From positions 1 to 6,204 of the forward strand of contig CALGWX010000255.1 of the NCBI GenBank assembly GCA_937936215.1: a stretch of DNA of 6,204 nt, written 5' to 3'. Shown piece after piece: positions 1 to 5,836 of the stretch. The number at the start of each line of letters is the position of its first letter. Positions within the stretch are counted from its first letter, which is position 1. Made by a program: the position numbers and the translations under genes. Source of the stretch: an uncultured Burkholderiaceae bacterium (lineage in GTDB: Bacteria; Pseudomonadota; Gammaproteobacteria; Burkholderiales; Burkholderiaceae_F). The notes beneath the pieces are model-generated. The model ran no database searches. It had not been told where the DNA came from and saw only the letters and a list, made by a program, of their open reading frames with translations.

Positions 1-40
1 CCGCGGGCGTGGCGCGACAACGATCTGCCATTGGCGCACG

Positions 41-433
41 ATGGAAGGCCAGCGCAACCCTCAGACCGACCCGATCCACGTCGCGGCCGACCTCGACGCC
101 TCGGACCGCCGCAGCTTCGTGCGCTACCCGGTGCGCGGCGATTGGCTGGTGCACGATCTGGCACGAGGCCGCGTGATCGGCAGTGTTTGCGACATTGGCC
201 TCAACGGCCTGCGCATGGAGTCGCCGGAGCCGCTGCCGCCGGCGCGCCGCTATGCGCTGGCCGTCGCCGTCAGCTACGAGGGCAACACCTTGCCTCCGCT
301 GGAGGTCATCGCTCGCTGCGCCTGGCATCGTGCACGCCCCGATCTGCAGTTTGAAACCGGCTTCGAGTTCGTCGAGATGATGCCGGCGATGCGCGAGCGG
401 ATCGCGCAGTACATCGATCAGTTCGGCTACTGA
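41..433 (+). CDS. PilZ-domain protein, probable c-di-GMP-related effector
   Basis: This 130-residue protein is essentially one PilZ domain. PilZ proteins are cytosolic and typically bind cyclic di-GMP to control motility, exopolysaccharide or transcription. Two motif regions are visible: RRSFVR at 23-28 supplies the RxxxR element (R24, R28), and DIGLNG at 51-56 occupies the place of the D/NxSxxG element. The serine of that second element is replaced by Gly53, so nucleotide binding may be weakened. The rest alternates short beta-like stretches and ends in a helix-like tail (about 113-127), as usual for stand-alone PilZ proteins. There is no signal peptide or membrane segment. I chose the ATG at 41, but no clear Shine-Dalgarno precedes it and the frame is open to the left edge, so the true start could be upstream. 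The next gene on the strand begins 104 nt downstream. Domain assignment is fairly sure; ligand binding and target are not. Confidence 0.85.
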   Translation: MEGQRNPQTDPIHVAADLDASDRRSFVRYPVRGDWLVHDLARGRVIGSVCDIGLNGLRMESPEPLPPARRYALAVAVSYEGNTLPPLEVIARCAWHRARPDLQFETGFEFVEMMPAMRERIAQYIDQFGY

Positions 434-537
434 GGCGTCGCGCGGCCCTGCCGGCGGTGGCTCGCGCAAGGGCCGGCCGGCGCGGGTGCCAGGCCTTCGA
501 CCAGCATCGGATGCCGCCCGCCTGCTACCGTGCCGGC
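434..537. other. Intergenic spacer between the PilZ and DUF2891 genes
   Basis: This 104-nt GC-rich spacer contains the palindrome GGCCGGCC (471-478). I see no T-tract terminator and no convincing -35/-10 pair. It therefore does not settle whether the DUF2891 gene has its own promoter or is read through from the PilZ gene. Confidence 0.4.
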
Positions 538-1560
538 ATGAACGGTACCGACCCGCTGCTGCCCGCCTTCGCCAGGCTCGCGCTCGCCAACGTCCGCGCC
601 GAGTATCCGTTTCACCTTGTCCACCTCGCGCACAACGACGGCGAGGTGCGACCGCCGCGTGAACTGCACCGCGTCTTTCACGGCGCCTACGACTGGCACT
701 CCTGCGTGCACATGCACTGGACGCTTGCGCGTTGCCTGCGGCTTGCGCCCGCTGGCGAGGTGGCCGAAGCCATCGCGACGCACTTCGACGAGCGCTTGAC
801 CGCGGCCGCGGTCGCCGGCGAATGCGTCTACTTCGCCGCCCCTGGCCGCGCCGCCTTCGAGCGGCCGTACGGCTGGGGCTGGCTGCTGCAACTGGCCGCC
901 GAGCTGGACGCGCTGGCTTCGTCGCTGGCGCCGGCAGCGCGCTGGCGCGATGCGCTGGCGCCGCTGGCGCAACTCGTCGCGCAACGCGTCGTGGCCTGGC
1001 TGCCGCGCGCCGACTTCCCGGTGCGTGCCGGCACGCATGGCAACAGCGCCTTCGCGCTGACACTGGCACTGAACCATGCGCGCCGCCACGGCGACGCGCC
1101 GCTTTGTGCCGCGATCGCCGAGCGCGCGCAGCGCTGGTTCGGCAACGACCGCGCCTACCCGGCCGCGTACGAGCCGGGCGGCGACGACTTCCTCTCGGGC
1201 GGGCTTTGCGAGGCGCTGCTGATGGCGCGGCTGCTCGAGCCCTCGCCGTGGGCCGCGTGGTGGGCTGGCTTCGCGCCGAGCGGCGAGGCGCTGGCGCCGT
1301 GGATTTCGCCGGTGCCGGTGGCGGATGCCGCCGATCCCAAGATCGTTCACCTGCATGGCCTGAACCTTTCGCGCGCCTGGTGCTGGCGGCAACTGCGGCC
1401 GCATCTGCCGGCGGCGCTGCGCGCGGCGGCGGACCGCGCCGCGCAGGAGCACTTGGAGGCGTCCCTCGCCGCTGCCAACGAGGGTGACTACGTCGGCACG
1501 CACTGGCTGGCCTCGTTCGCGTTGCTGGCGCTCAGCGGCGACTCGCTCGACGGGGATTGA
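538..1560 (+). CDS. DUF2891 family protein (uncharacterised, probably cytosolic)
   Basis: The 340-residue product matches what I know of the DUF2891 family along its whole length; no biochemical function is established for that family that I know of. Visible blocks, in order: a His/Trp-rich motif HGAYDWHSCVHMHW (48-61), FERPYGWGW (107-115), PVRAGTHGNSAFAL (161-174), YEPGGDDFLS (211-220), HLHGLNLSRAWC (271-282) and HWLASFALLAL (322-332). Between them lie Ala/Leu-rich helical stretches. Conserved His, Trp, Asp and Glu residues in loops between helix pairs suggest an alpha/alpha-barrel fold of the kind found in some sugar-processing enzymes; that is inference only. No signal peptide or membrane segment is seen. 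I chose ATG 538 because family-like sequence starts just after it. An in-frame ATG at 511 would add nine residues with little family character, and neither has a good ribosome binding site. The stop lies 54 nt before the oxidoreductase start, so the two may be co-transcribed. Confidence 0.88.
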   Translation: MNGTDPLLPAFARLALANVRAEYPFHLVHLAHNDGEVRPPRELHRVFHGAYDWHSCVHMHWTLARCLRLAPAGEVAEAIATHFDERLTAAAVAGECVYFAAPGRAAFERPYGWGWLLQLAAELDALASSLAPAARWRDALAPLAQLVAQRVVAWLPRADFPVRAGTHGNSAFALTLALNHARRHGDAPLCAAIAERAQRWFGNDRAYPAAYEPGGDDFLSGGLCEALLMARLLEPSPWAAWWAGFAPSGEALAPWISPVPVADAADPKIVHLHGLNLSRAWCWRQLRPHLPAALRAAADRAAQEHLEASLAAANEGDYVGTHWLASFALLALSGDSLDGD

Positions 1561-1604
1561 CCGCCATCAACGCCGGCGCGTCCGGCCCTGTTCTGATTGA
1601 CGGC

Positions 1605-1610
1605 GGAGGT
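1605..1610 (+). promoter_or_regulatory. Strong Shine-Dalgarno sequence of the FAD oxidoreductase gene
   Basis: GGAGGT lies four bases before the ATG at 1615. This decides the start against the in-frame TTG at 1597, which lies before the SD and would add only six residues. It is the best ribosome binding site in the window. Confidence 0.75.
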
Positions 1611-1614
1611 GGCC

Positions 1615-3171
1615 ATGGACAAGCCTTGGGACGCGCTCGTCATCGGTTCCGGCATCGGCGGGCTGGCCGCGGCGGCGGCGCTCGCCACCTGCGGCCGACG
1701 GGTGCTCGTACTGGAGCGGCACACGCAGGCCGGCGGGCTGACGCAGACCTTCGAGCGCCAGGGCTGGCGCTTCAACGTCGGCATGCACTATCTCGGCGGC
1801 TTCGCCCCCGGTGAGGTCAACCGCCGCGTGCTCGATCACCTGGCCGGCGGCCGCATCGCGATGGCGCCGATCCAGGGCGTGTACGACCGCATCCGCCTGC
1901 CGGGGCTGACGCTGCCCTTCGCGCCGCCCCGCGCGTCGCTGATCGCGGTACTGAAGGACGCCTTTCCCGCCGAGACGCAAAGCATCGAGCGCTACTTCGA
2001 GGCGGTCGACCACGCCGCAGCGGCGATGGGCGCGCTGTTCATGGCGCACAACATCCCGGAGGCGCTCGCCCGGCCGCTGGAGTGGCTCAGGCACGGCGAG
2101 ATCGAGCGTTGGGTCGCCCGCACGACGTGGGAGGTGGTCAGCGAGATCACCGCCGATGCCCGCCTGCGCTCGGCGCTAACAGCGCAGTGGATCGACTACG
2201 GCAGCCGGCCGGCGGAAAGCAGTTTCGGCGTGCACGCGCTGGTCACGCGCAGCTATCTCGACGGCGCCTGGTACCCGGTCGGCGGCAGCGTCGTGTTTGC
2301 GCGGGAACTCGGGCGCACGATCGTTGACGCAGGCGGCGAGGTGCGCACCGGCGCCGAGGTGGTTCACATCGACGTCGATGCCGGCCGCGTTACGGGCGTG
2401 CAGTTGCGCGGCGGCGGGCGCATCGCCGCCCGCGCCGTCATCTCCGACGCCGGCGCGCACAACACGATGCGCCTGCTGCCTTCGAGCGAGGTCGACTACG
2501 ACTGGGCTCGCGATGTGGCGGAACTGGAGGCCTCGACCGGCTACGTGGGCCTTTATCTGGGCCTCGAAGGCGACATCGCCCACGCCGGCGCCGACACCGC
2601 CAACACGTGGATCTACGAGTCGTGGGACGTCAATCAGGGCTGGGATGATCCCTTCGCGCAGCCGCGCGCGCCGGCGCTGTTCGTCGCTTTCCCTTCGCTG
2701 CGTGACCCGGCGCACGAGCCCGGCCCGAGCCTGCGCCACACGGCCGAGATCGTCGCGCTGGTCAACTGGGGCGCGTTCTCGCGCTGGGACCGCAGCGCCG
2801 ACGACGACGGCATGGCGCCCGGATCGGCGGCGCGCGACCGTAGCTATGCCACCGTCAAGGACCAGTTGCGCGCCGGCTTGCTGGCGCAGTTCGGCAGCCA
2901 CTTTCCCGGCGTGGCGCCGATGGTCCGGCTGGCCGAGGTGTCCACCCCGATCACCGTGGCCGAGTACACCGGCGCCGAGCACGGCGCGATGTACGGGCTG
3001 GCGACTACGCCGCAGCGCTTCCTGTCGCCGGCACTGCGGCCACGCACGCCGATCGGCGGGCTGCTGCTGGCCGGCCAGGACGCCTGCACCCCCGGTGTCA
3101 CCGGCGCGATGATGGGCGGGCTGATGGCCGCAGCGCACCTCGAGCCGCGGCTGTGGAAGCTGCTGGTGTAG
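1615..3171 (+). CDS. FAD-dependent oxidoreductase, phytoene desaturase / CrtISO / RetSat-like
   Basis: The 518-residue protein opens with a Rossmann FAD-binding motif, GSGIGG at 11-16, followed by VLVLER with the ribose-binding acidic residue at E34. FNVGMHYLGG (53-62) corresponds to the D/N-x-G-x-H-Y-x-G segment of the retinol saturase / carotene isomerase branch. The C-terminal block GLLLAGQDACTPGVTGAMMGG (starting at 482) is the typical second FAD-contacting motif of this superfamily. Length is normal for the family (about 490-550), so the gene looks intact. Known members desaturate, isomerise or saturate carotenoids and retinoids, but many bacterial homologues have no known substrate. No phytoene synthase or other crt gene is present in the window, so I do not assign carotenoid biosynthesis. 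The start is set by the GGAGGT at 1605-1610. It may be co-transcribed with the DUF2891 gene 54 nt upstream. A small hairpin follows the stop. Superfamily is sure; substrate is unknown. Confidence 0.9.
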   Translation: MDKPWDALVIGSGIGGLAAAAALATCGRRVLVLERHTQAGGLTQTFERQGWRFNVGMHYLGGFAPGEVNRRVLDHLAGGRIAMAPIQGVYDRIRLPGLTLPFAPPRASLIAVLKDAFPAETQSIERYFEAVDHAAAAMGALFMAHNIPEALARPLEWLRHGEIERWVARTTWEVVSEITADARLRSALTAQWIDYGSRPAESSFGVHALVTRSYLDGAWYPVGGSVVFARELGRTIVDAGGEVRTGAEVVHIDVDAGRVTGVQLRGGGRIAARAVISDAGAHNTMRLLPSSEVDYDWARDVAELEASTGYVGLYLGLEGDIAHAGADTANTWIYESWDVNQGWDDPFAQPRAPALFVAFPSLRDPAHEPGPSLRHTAEIVALVNWGAFSRWDRSADDDGMAPGSAARDRSYATVKDQLRAGLLAQFGSHFPGVAPMVRLAEVSTPITVAEYTGAEHGAMYGLATTPQRFLSPALRPRTPIGGLLLAGQDACTPGVTGAMMGGLMAAAHLEPRLWKLLV

Positions 3172-3177
3172 CCACGC

Positions 3178-3192
3178 CGACGGGCACCGTCG
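3178..3192 (+). terminator. Possible hairpin terminator after the oxidoreductase gene
   Basis: CGACGG (3178-3183) and CCGTCG (3187-3192) form a perfect 6-bp GC-rich stem with a 3-nt loop, starting seven bases after the stop codon. There is no T-tract, so it is not a canonical intrinsic terminator. At this GC content such stems arise by chance at a fair rate. Position between convergent genes is the main support. The rest of the 161-nt gap (3172-3332) holds no gene I can support. Confidence 0.25.
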
Positions 3193-3332
3193 CCGCGACG
3201 CCGCTTCGAGGGCTCTGATGGATTGCTCGCGGCCCACGCCGGGTCGCGGTGCTGCTCAGCCCCGGACGGAGGAGGGCGGCAGCGAGACGGGGCCGCGCGA
3301 TCGGAAAGCGCCGCCGATGGATTGCCAGCAGC

Positions 3333-4463
3333 TCAGCCCGCCGGCTCCAGCCGCACGATGGCGCCGTTGGGCAGGTCGGTCAGCAGGTAGACGAACCCGT
3401 CGGGGCCGACGCGCACGTCGCGCACCCGCGGCAGCTGCCCGGCGAGCATGAACTCGTCCTCGACGAACTTTTCGCCGTCCAGACGCACGCGGATCAGCGC
3501 CTGCCCGCGCAGCGCGCCGATCAGCGCATCGCCGCGCCACTTGGGGAACTTGTCGCCGTCGTAGAAGGCCATGCCGGAGACCGCCGGCGATGGCGTCCAG
3601 TACTTCACCGGCTGCGCCATGCCCGGCTTCTCGGTGCCCTCGCCGATTTTCGTCCCGGTGACGTAGTTGACGCCGTAGGTGATCACCGGCCAGCCGTAGT
3701 TGACGCCGGCCTTGATCACGTTCAACTCGTCGCCGCCCTGCGGCCCGTGCTCGTGCGCCCAAAGCACGCCGGTCTTCGGGTGCAACGCCGCGCCCTGCAC
3801 GTTGCGGTTGCCGGGCGAGTAGATCTCGGGCCTCGCCTTCGGGTCGTTGGCGAACGGGTTGCCGGGCGCCGCCTTGCCGTCGTCGGTGAGCCGAAGGATC
3901 TTGCCGGCGTGGTCGTCGAGCCGCTGCGCGCGCGCCATCTCGCCACGGTCGCCGAGCGTGACGTAAAGCAGGCCGTCGCGGTCGAACACCAGCCGCGAGC
4001 CGAAGTGAAAGCCGGTGTTCGACTTCGGCGCCATGCGGAAGATGACCTGCACGTCGTCCATCCGCCAGGCGCCGGGGCCGCCGGCGAGCCGCCCGCGCGC
4101 GACCTCGGTGCCGTTGTCGCCCTTCTCGTCGCGCTGCGCGTAGCTCCAGTAGATCCAGGCGTTGTCGCGATGCTTCGGGTGCAGCACGACGTCCATCAGG
4201 CCGCCCTGGCCCTGCGCGTCGATGCGCGGCAGTCCAGCCACCGGCGTCGGGTCGAGCTTGCCGTCCTTGTCGACGACGCGCAGGCGGCCCGCACGCTCGG
4301 TGACGAGCATGCGCCCGTCGGGGAGGAAGGCCAGCCCCCACGGCCGGTCCAGGCCCTGAGTGACGGTCACGATCCTGACCAGATGCTCGCGCGTCGGCAC
4401 GACCTCGTTGGCGAAGGCCGGCGCCGCGGCGAGCAGCGCCGCCGCCAGCAGCAGCTTGTTCAT
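3333..4463 (-). CDS. Exported glucose/sorbosone dehydrogenase-family protein (PQQ-dependent sugar dehydrogenase, YliI/Asd-like)
   Basis: The 376-residue product is a six-bladed beta-propeller of the soluble glucose/sorbosone dehydrogenase family, which oxidises aldose sugars in the periplasm with pyrroloquinoline quinone. Residues 1-18 are a signal peptide (MNK, a Leu/Ala core, AFA cleavage motif at 16-18). Motifs aligning with Acinetobacter s-GDH are visible: GQGGLMD with Q86 (the Q76 position), HFGSRLVF with the presumed catalytic base H153 (the H144 position), LGDRG at 170-174, GNRN with R220 (the R228 position), then HGPQGGDELN (239-248) and NYGWP (255-259). The family core is therefore complete and probably active. 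Length is typical of the YliI branch. ATG 4463 was chosen because it begins the signal peptide and has GGAG eight bases upstream; a longer open frame reaching 4739 would bury the signal peptide. It lies 329 nt downstream of an ABC ATPase gene on the same strand and likely has its own promoter. No pqq biosynthesis gene is in the window. Exact sugar substrate is unknown. Confidence 0.92.
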   Translation of the reverse strand: MNKLLLAAALLAAAPAFANEVVPTREHLVRIVTVTQGLDRPWGLAFLPDGRMLVTERAGRLRVVDKDGKLDPTPVAGLPRIDAQGQGGLMDVVLHPKHRDNAWIYWSYAQRDEKGDNGTEVARGRLAGGPGAWRMDDVQVIFRMAPKSNTGFHFGSRLVFDRDGLLYVTLGDRGEMARAQRLDDHAGKILRLTDDGKAAPGNPFANDPKARPEIYSPGNRNVQGAALHPKTGVLWAHEHGPQGGDELNVIKAGVNYGWPVITYGVNYVTGTKIGEGTEKPGMAQPVKYWTPSPAVSGMAFYDGDKFPKWRGDALIGALRGQALIRVRLDGEKFVEDEFMLAGQLPRVRDVRVGPDGFVYLLTDLPNGAIVRLEPAG

Positions 4464-4471
4464 CTTCGATG

Positions 4472-4475
4472 CTCC
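4472..4475 (-). promoter_or_regulatory. Shine-Dalgarno sequence of the sugar dehydrogenase gene
   Basis: On the - strand GGAG sits eight bases before the ATG at 4463. Together with the signal peptide that follows, it fixes this start over upstream in-frame alternatives. Confidence 0.6.
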
Positions 4476-4516
4476 GAAAAAACCGCGACTGTGCCCGCCC
4501 GCGCCCACCCCGGCCA

Positions 4517-4531
4517 GCGGGGAATCCCCGC
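4517..4531. repeat. Perfect short inverted repeat in the dehydrogenase upstream region
   Basis: Arms GCGGGG (4517-4522) and CCCCGC (4526-4531) flank AAT. The centre lies about 60 bases upstream of the dehydrogenase ATG, a position suited to an operator or a leader hairpin. About one such 6-bp repeat is expected by chance in a region of this size and composition, so function is unproven. Confidence 0.3.
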
Positions 4532-4647
4532 AGCAGCGCCCCAAAGCCGTGGAAAGACCTTCGCCAGCGGCGCGAGGCGTATTCCGCCAAGGCCCACGGA
4601 TGGCCACGGGAGGCGCGCTACGCAGCCGCAAGACGATAGTCGCCGCA

Positions 4648-4661
4648 GCGGGCACGCCCGC
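4648..4661. repeat. Second short inverted repeat in the same intergenic region
   Basis: Arms GCGGGC (4648-4653) and GCCCGC (4656-4661) are separated by AC. It lies about 130 bases past the end of the upstream ATPase gene and about 190 bases before the dehydrogenase ATG. There is no T-tract on either side. It could be a weak terminator stem or chance. Confidence 0.2.
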
Positions 4662-4792
4662 CGGCCCTCTCAGGCTGTGAAGAAATCGTCGCGAGCGGCC
4701 CGAGGTCGCGTTGAGCGGCGGACCCGTACCGAGGCGCACGGCGGAGAGCCGCAGGCGCGCGATCGGGACGCACAGCAGATTGATTCACCGCC

Positions 4793-5836
4793 TCAGCCGA
4801 TGCGGCCTTCCGCCACCGCATGGCAGGCCACCTGCACGTCGGCGCCGCTGCGGGCGTGGAACTTCAGCACCGGCGTCTCGCGCTTGCAGCGCTCGTCGGC
4901 GTGCGGGCAGCGCGGGTGGAAGGTGCAGCCGGAAGGCGGGTTCAGCGGGTTGGGCACCTCGCCCGCCACCGGCGTGCGGGCGCGGCCGGTCATGTCGAGG
5001 TCCGGGATCGCGTCGAGCAGCATCCGCGTGTACGGGTGCCGCGGCGCTGCGAAGAGTGCGCGCTTGGGCGCCAGCTCGACGATGCGGCCCAGGTACATCA
5101 CGCCGACGCGGTCGGAGATGTGGTGCACCACCGCCAGGTTGTGCGAGATGAAGAGGTAGGTGAGCCCGAGGTCGCGCTGCAGGTCCTTCATCAGGTTGAG
5201 CACCTGCGCCTGCACCGAGACGTCGAGCGCCGAGGTCGGCTCGTCGCAGACCAGGAAGGCGGGGTTCGTCGCCAGCGCGCGGGCGATGGAGATGCGCTGC
5301 CGCTGGCCGCCGGAAAACTGGTGCGGGTACTTGACCTTGTCCGCCGGCGACAGCCGCACCAGGCCGAGCAGCTCGTCGACTCGGCGCTCGATCTGCGCCT
5401 TGTCGGTCATCAGGCCGTGCGCGCGCAGCGGCTCGGCGATGATCTCCGCCACCCGCCAGCGCGGGTTCAGGCTGGCGTAGGGGTCCTGGAAGATCATCTG
5501 CAGTTTTTGCCGCAGGCCGCGGCCGGCGGCGGTGTTCATTTCCGAAAGATCGCGGCCGAAGAACTCGACGCGCCCCTTGGTCGGCGCATACAGGCCCACC
5601 AGCACGCGCGCCACGGTGGACTTGCCGCAGCCCGATTCGCCGACCAGCGACAGCGTCTCGCCGCGGCGGATCTCGAAGCTCACGTCGTCGACCGCGTGCA
5701 GAATCGTGCGCGGCTTACCTTCGAGCACGCGGTTCAGCCACGGCGGCGAGACGTCGAAGTACTTCGCCAGGCCTTCGGTCTTGACGATCACCTCGCCCGC
5801 GGCCGGCTCGCTGCGGGGTTTGGCAACGGCGCTCAT
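4793..5836 (-). CDS. Peptide/nickel-family ABC importer ATP-binding subunit, OppF/DppF type
   Basis: This 347-residue cytosolic ATPase carries every ABC motif: Walker A GESGCGKST (66-74), Q-loop Q117 in FQDPYASLNP, signature FSGGQRQRI (174-182), Walker B FLVCDEP with catalytic E199, and switch H232. FQDPYASLNP and the insertion between the first strands (about 27-47) are typical of the OppF/DppF half. The C-terminal oligopeptide-transporter domain starts near HPYTRMLLDAIP (268-279) and has Cys304, Cys310, Cys317 and Cys338, spaced C-x5-C-x6-C-x20-C. In this family such cysteines can hold an iron-sulfur cluster. The protein pairs with an OppD-type ATPase to power uptake of peptides or related small solutes. 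The start is set by homology and by an ATGA overlap with the upstream partner gene. A longer frame to 5962 only adds antisense-like residues over that partner. Length is normal. Substrate cannot be read from the ATPase, so I do not choose between opp, dpp and similar symbols. Confidence 0.95.
   Translation of the reverse strand: MSAVAKPRSEPAAGEVIVKTEGLAKYFDVSPPWLNRVLEGKPRTILHAVDDVSFEIRRGETLSLVGESGCGKSTVARVLVGLYAPTKGRVEFFGRDLSEMNTAAGRGLRQKLQMIFQDPYASLNPRWRVAEIIAEPLRAHGLMTDKAQIERRVDELLGLVRLSPADKVKYPHQFSGGQRQRISIARALATNPAFLVCDEPTSALDVSVQAQVLNLMKDLQRDLGLTYLFISHNLAVVHHISDRVGVMYLGRIVELAPKRALFAAPRHPYTRMLLDAIPDLDMTGRARTPVAGEVPNPLNPPSGCTFHPRCPHADERCKRETPVLKFHARSGADVQVACHAVAEGRIG
5833..5836 (-). promoter_or_regulatory. 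ATGA stop/start overlap coupling the two ABC ATPase genes
   Basis: On the - strand the OppF-type ATG (5836-5834) overlaps the OppD-type TGA (5835-5833). This arrangement implies translational coupling in one operon. Only a weak AAAGGG-like site (5844-5849) precedes the ATG, which fits re-initiation rather than independent loading. Confidence 0.8.

Larger units (their letters stand above)
4464..4792. other. Intergenic region upstream of the sugar dehydrogenase gene
   Basis: These 329 bases separate two - strand genes. I find no gene I can support. The open frames crossing it have no recognisable protein character; one example is a 26-codon + strand frame from ATG 4600 to the TGA at 4678-4680. 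Two perfect short inverted repeats occur: GCGGGG-AAT-CCCCGC (4517-4531) and GCGGGC-AC-GCCCGC (4648-4661). Neither is followed by a T-tract on the - strand. No convincing -35/-10 pair is visible, though a promoter for the dehydrogenase probably lies here. A short A-run at 4477-4482 reads as a T-run in the dehydrogenase leader. Confidence 0.6.

Noticed and set aside
471..478. GGCCGGCC palindrome between the PilZ and DUF2891 genes
   Set aside because: An isolated 8-bp GC palindrome in about 70% GC sequence is unremarkable. It has no T-tract and no repeat elsewhere that I noticed.
427..1503. Long - strand open frame antisense to the DUF2891 gene
   Set aside because: The sequence is low-complexity and Arg-rich with no family resemblance. 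The + strand frame carries clear family motifs.
2176..3237. Long - strand open frame antisense to the oxidoreductase gene
   Set aside because: Same high-GC shadow effect: no domain, no ribosome binding site, and it lies opposite a well-supported gene.
4600..4680. Small + strand open frame of 26 codons in the intergenic region
   Set aside because: There is no convincing ribosome binding site or recognisable sequence, and frames this short are common by chance.
4464..4739. N-terminal extension of the sugar dehydrogenase by 92 codons
   Set aside because: The added sequence has no homologous character and would place the signal peptide internally. The ATG at 4463 has a good SD.
3249..5159. Very long + strand open frame (636 codons) antisense to the sugar dehydrogenase and part of the ABC ATPase
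   Set aside because: It mirrors two well-recognised - strand genes and runs through the gap between them. Its product is Arg/Ala/Val/His-rich with no domain. Stop codons are rare in all frames at this GC content.
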